A stretch of DNA of 20,640 nucleotides from an uncultured Acidobacteriota bacterium (lineage in GTDB: Bacteria > Acidobacteriota > Terriglobia > Terriglobales > Acidobacteriaceae). The translations under genes and the position numbers were made by a program. The stretch is from contig CAIZGA010000124.1 of the NCBI GenBank assembly GCA_903932385.1, positions 1 through 20,640 of the forward strand, read 5' to 3'. Positions 15,423-20,640 of this stretch are shown here, in pieces. A model generated the notes under the pieces. It worked only from the letters and a program-made list of their open reading frames with translations, did no database searches and was not told the DNA's origin. Positions within the stretch are counted from its first letter, which is position 1, and every line of letters begins with the position of its first letter.

Positions 15423-15457
15423 CACTATATATAGTGTGCCGTTAACCACAATGTCAA
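15423..15457 (-). promoter_or_regulatory. sigma70-type promoter of the ncRNA, -10 inside a 14-bp palindrome
   Basis: On the minus strand TTGACA (15457-15452) is a perfect -35. After 18 bp comes TATATA (15433-15428), a good -10, predicting a start near 15421. The -10 lies inside the perfect palindrome CACTATATATAGTG (15423-15436), which could also be an operator. Confidence 0.7.
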
Positions 15458-15660
15458 CAAAAATTGTTGGAAATTTACACACCCGGCAAAGGTGGGAATC
15501 GGCCAGCTTTGCCGACGTCGTGGATTTCTTTGCAGAAATTGGAACCGCCGCTACAGCGTCTCCGTATGGAAATACATCGGCATAGAATTTCGACAACGCA
15601 GATATGCGCTTATGATTGCGTGAAGGTTGTGCCGGCGAAAGTGTTTTTAGGAGACGAACG

Positions 15661-16269
15661 ATGAAGCAAGGGATTGGAATCGCGATGCTGGCGGCAGCTG
15701 CATTGTTGTGCAGTGGATGCATGGTAGAGACGAACAAATCACCCAATGGTGGCGAGAATGTAAAAGTAGTTTCTCCCTTCGGTGGCCTGCAGGTGAAGGC
15801 GGACAACAGCACGCACGCGGCGGACCTCGGCCTGCCGGAATATCCCGGCTCGGTGCTGGTGAAAGATGGCGACGATAAAAACTCCGGCTCCGCAGACATC
15901 AACATGGGCTTTGGCGATTTCACGTTGCGTGTGAAGGTGGTCAGCTACGGTACCGACGACAGTTCCGACAAAGTGGTGGCCTTCTACAAAAAAGCAATGC
16001 ATCAATATGGCGATGTGTTGGAGTGCCAGAACAACAAAGCTGTGGGCAAGCCGGAGAAGACCGCCGAGGGGCTGAGCTGCGACGACGCTCACGGCCACAC
16101 CAACATCAACAATGTGAATGTGGATGATGGAATTTCGCTGCGCACCGGATCCGAACATCATCAGCGCATTGTTGCCGTGGATGCAAACGGTGGCGGCGGC
16201 AAGAAGACTAAATTTGCCATGGTGGAACTAGTTCTGCCCAAAGGCACAGGCAACAAAGACTCGAATTAA
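15661..16269 (+). CDS. lipoprotein of unknown function
   Basis: A 202-aa protein. The N-terminus M-K-Q-G-I-G-I-A-M-L-A-A-A-A-L-L-C-S-G-C is a lipoprotein signal with Cys20 as the likely lipidation site. The mature part has L-P-E-Y-P-G, an F-T-L-R-V-K-V-V-S-Y core, S-S-D-K-V-V-A-F-Y-K-K-A-M (about 115-130) and a Gly/Lys-rich tail. The segment with YPG and KVVAFYKKAM resembles small envelope proteins often annotated only as hypothetical in Acidobacteriota. The ATG at 15661 has AGGAG 7 nt upstream; the longer frame from 15616 lacks a signal. The gap before it, apart from the ncRNA and its promoter, holds no other feature I can support. A terminator follows at 16290. Confidence 0.75.
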   Translation: MKQGIGIAMLAAAALLCSGCMVETNKSPNGGENVKVVSPFGGLQVKADNSTHAADLGLPEYPGSVLVKDGDDKNSGSADINMGFGDFTLRVKVVSYGTDDSSDKVVAFYKKAMHQYGDVLECQNNKAVGKPEKTAEGLSCDDAHGHTNINNVNVDDGISLRTGSEHHQRIVAVDANGGGGKKTKFAMVELVLPKGTGNKDSN

Positions 16270-16289
16270 TCATTAGCAACACAATCAGG

Positions 16290-16334
16290 CGGCGGAGTTC
16301 ACGGGATTGCAATCCATCGTGGCTCCGCCGTTTT
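16290..16334 (+). terminator. intrinsic terminator after the lipoprotein gene
   Basis: CGGCGGAG (16290-16297) pairs with CTCCGCCG (16323-16330), and TTTT follows (16331-16334). The 25-nt loop folds further with CAC/GTG and the palindrome GGATTGCAATCC. It lies 21 bp after the stop at 16269. Confidence 0.75.
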
Positions 16335-16499
16335 ATAGTTTGCGGATTTTTTCAGGCACCCTTCTTCGCTGCATCGGCATCGTACTGGTAGGCACGAATC
16401 AAGTGTCGCGCTCGCACTCCAATTTCGCGCGCATAAAAATCAACATCACAAAAATTCCATCGCCTTGGTGCTCCAGGGGAAATTTTTACGAGGTGAGTT

Positions 16500-17180
16500 A
16501 TGAATATTTCCCATGAACGCAGCAGACATTCCCGCATAGCGGCTGCATTTTTTCTCGCGGCGCTTACCGTTATTGCCAGTGGTTGCAAATCCACCACACA
16601 GGCGCAGAACCAGCCGGACGCGGCCAATTCCAGCGGTACGGGTTCTTTGGTTGCACAGCAGACACCGTCGCCAATTACATTGCCGGTGGGCACGCAGATT
16701 GCAATTCGGCTGAATGACCACATCAGCGTTAAGACGAGTCAGGCAGGCGATCAGTTCACGGGAGTTTTTGCCGAGCCGGTTTCACAAAACAACATATTCG
16801 TGATTCCACAAGGCGCAAATGTGACTGGCGTGGTTGCGGTGTCGCATCGGCGCGGCCACTTCAAGGGACGGTCGGAGTTGGCGCTACGGCTGACCAGCGT
16901 GACCATGAACGGCCAGACCTACTCGCTGGACACGCGTGACAATGTTCACACCATGAAGGGCAAAGGCAAGCGCTCTGCGGCGCTGATAGGCGGCACCAGC
17001 GGGGCCGGCATGTTAATTGGCGGCATTGCCACTGGCGGCGTTGGTCTGGTGGTTGGAGGATTAGTGGGCGCGGGCGCAGGTACGGGCGCAGCGGGCCTCA
17101 CCGGCAATCATGACATTGATCTGCCTGCGGAATCGGTCGTGCACTTCACGCTGGCTGAGCCGCTGACGATACAGATGTAA
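16500..17180 (+). CDS. lipoprotein with C-terminal glycine-zipper segment, unknown function
   Basis: A 226-aa envelope protein. The signal is positively charged followed by a hydrophobic stretch and I-A-S-G-C, with Cys29 the likely lipidation site. A middle beta-rich domain (about 55-155) includes L-P-V-G-T-Q-I-A-I-R-L-N-D and V-I-P-Q-G-A-N-V-T-G-V-V. A glycine-zipper stretch follows (about 160-200: G-G-T-S-G-A-G-M-L-I-G-G, then G-G-L-V-G-A-G-A-G), able to pack in or span a membrane. The C-terminus ends D-L-P-A-E-S-V-V-H-F-T-L. The ATG at 16500 has AGGTGAG 3-9 nt upstream. The 230-bp gap before it holds only the terminator of the previous gene. No named family assigned. Confidence 0.75.
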   Translation: MNISHERSRHSRIAAAFFLAALTVIASGCKSTTQAQNQPDAANSSGTGSLVAQQTPSPITLPVGTQIAIRLNDHISVKTSQAGDQFTGVFAEPVSQNNIFVIPQGANVTGVVAVSHRRGHFKGRSELALRLTSVTMNGQTYSLDTRDNVHTMKGKGKRSAALIGGTSGAGMLIGGIATGGVGLVVGGLVGAGAGTGAAGLTGNHDIDLPAESVVHFTLAEPLTIQM

Positions 17181-17196
17181 ACTTCGCAGCATAATT

Positions 17197-19344
17197 TTAT
17201 GTGGATGATTTTGCGGCGGTGCCGATACGTTTTACTTCCACCAGCGTGGAATAAAACGTGGCGCCGCCGCCGATGTCTGTAAGCCGCTCGGAAGTCAGCC
17301 GATTCACTCCGCCGCCCTGCCGTGAAAGTTTGTTCCAACCCATGCGGGCCGCAACCACTCCCTGCGGTGTAGCGCCGTTCACATGCGCGCGCAATTGCAA
17401 ACTGCCGCGGTCGTTGTAGACTTCCACCAAATCTCCTTCGGCGATGCGACGCTCAGCCGCATCCACTGCGTGAATTTCCAACTCGCCGATATGCGGTTCC
17501 ATCTGCTGATGACCGGGAAGATTCGCGAAGGTCGAGTTCATATAGTTGTCGGCCTTGCGCGGTAAAAATTCCAACGGAAATTGTAGAGCCGCATCCGTGT
17601 GGCGCGACTCATGCGCGGGATGGAATGCCGGCAGCGGGTCCAGCCCCTGCGCAGCCAGCGCGTCAGAATAAAATTCCGCCTTGCCGCTGGGCGTGCCGAA
17701 ATTTGCGTTGGCATCGCCGCTGCCGGAAAACGGAGCATAGCCGCCCTGAACCTGTAGCGGCATGTGTCCGTGTACGGCGAGCGATTCACGCGTGATGCCT
17801 CGGAACCAATCGTGCGGCTTGCTCAGTGCCTGGTCAATCAACTGCTCGGGTGTGTCTCGGAAACAGGCTTCGGTGTAGCCCATGCGTTGCGCCAATGCGG
17901 AAAAAACTTCCACGTTGTTGCGCGCCTCGCCCAGCGGCGCAATGGCCTGCTGCGAGAGTTGCACATAATGATGCCCGTATGCGCCTTGCACATCGGTGTG
18001 TTCCAGAAATGTTGTCGCAGGCAGCAGAATGTCGGCGTAGTCGGCCGTGTCGGTAAAGAACTGCTCATGCACCACAGTGAAGAGGTCTTCGCGAGCCATG
18101 CCCTGCAGCACCGCGTTTTGATTGGGCGCAACCGCAGCGGGGTTGGAGTTATAGACAAACAGCGCATGCACGCGCGGCCCATCGCTGCCGAGCTCCGTTA
18201 GCGCGTGGCCCAACTGCGACATATTCACCATGCGTGCAGCACGGCCCAGCGGGCTTGCCCGCATCAGCTCCGGCATATGCAGCGCGGCGGAGTTAAACGG
18301 AAACGCGCCCGAAGTAGAAAGTTGAACGCCGCCGCCATGCCGCCACGCACCGGTGATGCAAGGCAGCATGCACACAGCTCGCGCCGCCGTCCCGCCATGT
18401 TCAGAGCGTTGGATGCCGTAGTTCAGTCGAATCGCCGCCGGCCGTGCCGCTGCATATTCGCGCGCCAGCCGCACAACATCTTCTGCAGCAAGCCCCGTCC
18501 ACTCGGCCACGCGTTGCGGAGAATATTCCTCTGACAACACGCGTTCGCGCAGTGCATCGTAGCCATGCGTGTATCGGGTAATGTAATCGGCGTCTTCCAG
18601 CTTTTTCTGCAGGATGACGTGCATCATGCCCAGCGCCAACGCAGTATCCGTGCCCGGACGAATCGCAATGTGCCAGTCTGCCAGTGCGGCGGTGCGCGTG
18701 CGGTAGGGATCAATCACGATGAGCTTCGCGCCATTGCGTCGAGCCTCTTCAATAAACGGCCACAGGTGGATATTGTTGCCGTGAACATTTGCGCCCCACG
18801 CGATAATCAGGCGCGCATTGCGATACGCTTCCGTATCCATGCCCAGCTTGATGCCGTAGACCGAGGCCAGCGCCGCGCCGCCGGCAGAAGAACAAATCGT
18901 GCGGTCGAGCTGCGATGCGCCCATGCGATAAAAAAATCGCCGGTCCATGGAGCCGAAACCCAGCTGCCCGATTGTGCCGGCGTAGGAATACGGCAGCACG
19001 CTCTCCGGCCCATAGGTATCGCAAACGTTTTGCAGCCGTGCGGCAATCGTATCCAGTGCTTCATCCCAGCTGATGCGCTCGAATGCCTCCGCTTCGCGGC
19101 CCTGCGGCAGCGGCGCTTTCTTCACGCCCGCCTTGCGGCGCATGGGAAATAACAGCCGGTCCGGCGCGTAAACGCGGTCAAGATATTTCGCCACTTTGCC
19201 GCAGAGAAATCCGCGTGTGACCGGATGTGCCGGGTCTCCCTGAATTTTTATCGCGCGCCCTGTCAGTTCATCCACGGTCACCAGAACGCCGCAGGAGTCG
19301 GGGCAATCATGCGAGCAGACGGTATGTACAGTACGCGTGGGCAT
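17197..19344 (-). CDS. molybdopterin-dependent oxidoreductase (formate dehydrogenase/DMSO reductase superfamily)
   Basis: A 715-aa protein of the complex-iron-sulfur molybdoenzyme family. The N-terminus C-S-H-D-C-P-D-S-C (Cys10, 14, 18) plus F-L-C-G-K (Cys48) binds one 4Fe-4S cluster, and Lys50 follows as in relatives. The molybdopterin domains hold I-I-A-W-G-A-N-V-H-G-N-N, V-I-D-P-Y-R-T-R-T-A and, near the C-terminus, the M-G-W-N region of the cofactor-binding domain. The likely Mo ligand is Cys151 or Ser152 in R-T-I-C-S-S-A-G-G. There is no Tat signal, so it should be cytoplasmic. No partner iron-sulfur or membrane subunit lies nearby. The reaction is uncertain: a formate, oxyanion or N/S-oxide enzyme are all possible. 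It is divergent from purU, 63 bp between starts. The start ribosome site is weak. Confidence 0.9.
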   Translation of the reverse strand: MPTRTVHTVCSHDCPDSCGVLVTVDELTGRAIKIQGDPAHPVTRGFLCGKVAKYLDRVYAPDRLLFPMRRKAGVKKAPLPQGREAEAFERISWDEALDTIAARLQNVCDTYGPESVLPYSYAGTIGQLGFGSMDRRFFYRMGASQLDRTICSSAGGAALASVYGIKLGMDTEAYRNARLIIAWGANVHGNNIHLWPFIEEARRNGAKLIVIDPYRTRTAALADWHIAIRPGTDTALALGMMHVILQKKLEDADYITRYTHGYDALRERVLSEEYSPQRVAEWTGLAAEDVVRLAREYAAARPAAIRLNYGIQRSEHGGTAARAVCMLPCITGAWRHGGGVQLSTSGAFPFNSAALHMPELMRASPLGRAARMVNMSQLGHALTELGSDGPRVHALFVYNSNPAAVAPNQNAVLQGMAREDLFTVVHEQFFTDTADYADILLPATTFLEHTDVQGAYGHHYVQLSQQAIAPLGEARNNVEVFSALAQRMGYTEACFRDTPEQLIDQALSKPHDWFRGITRESLAVHGHMPLQVQGGYAPFSGSGDANANFGTPSGKAEFYSDALAAQGLDPLPAFHPAHESRHTDAALQFPLEFLPRKADNYMNSTFANLPGHQQMEPHIGELEIHAVDAAERRIAEGDLVEVYNDRGSLQLRAHVNGATPQGVVAARMGWNKLSRQGGGVNRLTSERLTDIGGGATFYSTLVEVKRIGTAAKSST

Positions 19345-19407
19345 GGCATGATTTTATGCCCAGTCGGCATATTGGATAAGCTAGTAAATGACAGGAAAAA
19401 TTTCGCC

Positions 19408-20280
19408 ATGAAAGAAACAGCTGTTCTGCTGATTGACTGCCCGGACCAGAAAGGCCTGGTCGCCCGCGTCTCCACCTTGCTCTTCCAGATGGGCGCCAAT
19501 ATTCTGCACGCCGACCAACACCAGGACCACGCACTCGGTCTCTTCTTCATGCGGGTGGAGTGGTCGCTGGGCGGCAATGGAGATACAGGCGATGCCGCCT
19601 TTGACATCGGCGGATTTGAAAAAGCTTTCGCGCCGATAGCCGCCGAGCTCAACATGCGCTGGAAGCTCTACACCGCAACGCGTCGGCCGCGGGTCGCGCT
19701 CTTCTGTTCGCAGTACCTGCACTGCATGGTGGACCTGCTCTATCGCTGGCGTTCCGGCGAATTGGATTGCGAAATCCCGCTGATCATTTCCAACCACACC
19801 GCTGTGGCACCACTGGCCGCTTATTACGACATTCCCTTTCTACACACGCCGGTGACCGCAGATACACGGCACACTGCGGAGCAACTGCAGCTGTCGCTCC
19901 TGCGTCAACACAATATTGATCTGGTGGTGCTGGCGCGGTACATGCAGATTCTCTCTGCGGATTTTGTCGCGCCGTATCCTGCGGCCATCATCAACGTGCA
20001 CCACAGTTTTCTGCCGGCCTTCATCGGTGCGCGTCCCTACCACGCGGCCCATGCGCGCGGAGTGAAACTCATCGGAGCAACCAGCCACTACGTCACCGCC
20101 GAGCTCGACAACGGGCCCATCATTGAGCAGGATGTGGCGCGGGTCTCGCATCGCGATCAAGTGGAAGATTTGGTGGACCGTGGCCGCGACCTGGAACGCG
20201 TAGTGCTCTCCCGCGCAGTGCGCTGGCATCTGGAGCGGAGAATTCTCTGCTACGGCAACAAGACCGTGGTCTTTGACTAA
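19408..20280 (+). CDS. purU: formyltetrahydrofolate deformylase
   Basis: A 290-aa cytoplasmic enzyme hydrolysing 10-formyl-THF to formate and THF, balancing the one-carbon pool. The N-terminal ACT domain (about 1-85) starts V-L-L-I-D-C-P-D-Q-K-G-L-V-A-R-V. The C-terminal formyltransferase-like domain keeps the catalytic triad: Asn129 (I-S-N-H-T), His198 (N-V-H-H-S-F-L-P-A-F) and Asp234 (E-L-D-N-G-P-I-I). Length is close to E. coli PurU (280 aa). ATG 19408 starts just before the family N-terminus; the frame upstream to 19225 lies inside the divergent gene and is rejected. The ribosome site (AGGA 13 nt upstream) is distant. Its product, formate, is of interest because a molybdopterin oxidoreductase is divergent to it. 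Confidence 0.96.
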   Translation: MKETAVLLIDCPDQKGLVARVSTLLFQMGANILHADQHQDHALGLFFMRVEWSLGGNGDTGDAAFDIGGFEKAFAPIAAELNMRWKLYTATRRPRVALFCSQYLHCMVDLLYRWRSGELDCEIPLIISNHTAVAPLAAYYDIPFLHTPVTADTRHTAEQLQLSLLRQHNIDLVVLARYMQILSADFVAPYPAAIINVHHSFLPAFIGARPYHAAHARGVKLIGATSHYVTAELDNGPIIEQDVARVSHRDQVEDLVDRGRDLERVVLSRAVRWHLERRILCYGNKTVVFD

Positions 20281-20290
20281 CAAACTACTT

Positions 20291-20366
20291 AACGGTGATG
20301 GGCGGTGAGCAAAGTGATTAAACCTGATGAAGGTTTTCAATCACAAAATCACCGCCCATCACTGTT
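20291..20366. repeat. large near-perfect inverted repeat between convergent purU and frr
   Basis: Arms 20291-20308 and 20349-20366 pair over 18 bp, with one G-U (core GTGATGGGCGGTGA versus TCACCGCCCATCAC). Inside, GTGATT/AATCAC (20314-20319, 20339-20344) and AAACC/GGTTT (20320-20324, 20332-20336) extend the stem. It could act as a bidirectional transcription barrier for the two convergent genes, but no T-runs flank it. It might instead be a dispersed repeat. Confidence 0.7.
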
Positions 20367-20381
20367 AGGTATTTGAACTTA

Positions 20382-20640
20382 TCAAACTGACAGAACTTCT
20401 TTTTCCTTCTGCTTGAAGAGCTCTTCAATCTTTTTAATTTCCGCGTCGGTCAGTTGCTGCACTTCTTCAGTGGCGCGCTTCTCGTCATCTTCTGAAATCA
20501 GCTTGTCCTTCGCCGCTTTCTTGATGGAGTCATTGCCGTCGCGTCGAATGTTGCGGATGCCGGTGCGGTGGTTTTCCAGCACGCCGGAGAGGTGCTTCAC
20601 CACTTCCTTGCGCCGCTCCTCGGTCATCGGCGGCACCGGG
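20382..20640 (-). CDS. frr: ribosome recycling factor, C-terminal part (partial, runs off right edge)
   Basis: The visible 86 residues are the C-terminal helical half of ribosome recycling factor, which with EF-G splits post-termination ribosomes. The marks are P-P-M-T-E-E-R-R-K-E-V-V-K, G-I-R-N-I-R-R-D-G-N-D, K-D-K-L-I-S-E-D-D-E-K-R-A-T-E-E-V-Q-Q-L-T-D and I-E-E-L-F-K-Q-K-E-K-E-V-L-S-V before the stop. The sequence is intact and ends as in the family. The gene is convergent with purU, with the large inverted repeat between them. The N-terminal half lies outside the window. Confidence 0.95.
   Translation of the reverse strand, partial: PVPPMTEERRKEVVKHLSGVLENHRTGIRNIRRDGNDSIKKAAKDKLISEDDEKRATEEVQQLTDAEIKKIEELFKQKEKEVLSV

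Noticed and set aside
15366..15923. Minus-strand open frame (185 codons) overlapping the ncRNA and the lipoprotein gene
   Set aside because: It has no ribosome site or domain, and half of it lies opposite a lipoprotein gene with a good signal peptide and ribosome site.
19388..19411. A 7-codon frame whose stop overlaps the purU ATG (ATGA)
   Set aside because: It is too short to judge, has no clear ribosome site and could easily arise by chance; no leader-peptide features are visible.
1..20640. tRNA genes, CRISPR arrays, insertion sequences and prophage genes
   Set aside because: By eye no cloverleaf with a TTCGA-type loop, no regularly spaced repeats, and no transposase or integrase motifs were found.

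Overview
The window reads as chromosomal DNA from a moderately GC-rich, Gram-negative-type bacterium, most likely an Acidobacteriota member (Terriglobia-like). That placement is inference. It rests on lipoproteins and Tat-exported enzymes, small Cys-rich proteins of a kind I associate with that phylum, and a Pseudomonas stutzeri-type RhaI beside an acidobacterial/Bacteroidetes-style RhaT. No rRNA, tRNA, IS element, prophage or CRISPR array was seen. Most genes are intact and ordinary in composition, so this looks like a stable chromosome with small accessory patches.

Left block (1-3586, all minus strand): an ACS-type MFS transporter, then an orphan NarL/FixJ response regulator, a Tat-exported SelA-like PLP enzyme, and the start of another Tat-exported protein running off the left edge. 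The order suggests a substrate-uptake and periplasmic-catabolism unit under its own regulator. The substrate is unknown.

Housekeeping block (3714-7662): mnmE (minus) is divergent from alr (plus), followed by glyA (plus).

Small-protein block (7703-9731): a YPVRC zinc-ribbon protein (minus), two tandem paralogous CxxCG/CGQxC proteins (plus), each with a structured 5' leader, and a MerR-family regulator (minus). The MerR gene overlaps the second paralog tail-to-tail by 71 bp.

Pentose/deoxyhexose block (9890-15211): araD-araB (plus), a second YPVRC zinc-ribbon gene and rhaT (minus), and divergent rhaI (plus). The rhaT-rhaI gap holds several inverted repeats. The window has araB/araD without araA, and rhaI/rhaT without rhaB/rhaD, so either the missing steps lie elsewhere or the two routes share enzymes.

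Right block (15213-20640): a probable minus-strand structured ncRNA with its own promoter and terminator sits between rhaI and a lipoprotein gene. Two lipoproteins of unknown function follow. A molybdopterin oxidoreductase (minus) is divergent from purU (plus). A 76-nt near-perfect inverted repeat separates purU from the convergent C-terminal part of frr at the right edge. The least explained elements are the ncRNA and the tandem zinc-binding paralogs with their leaders.
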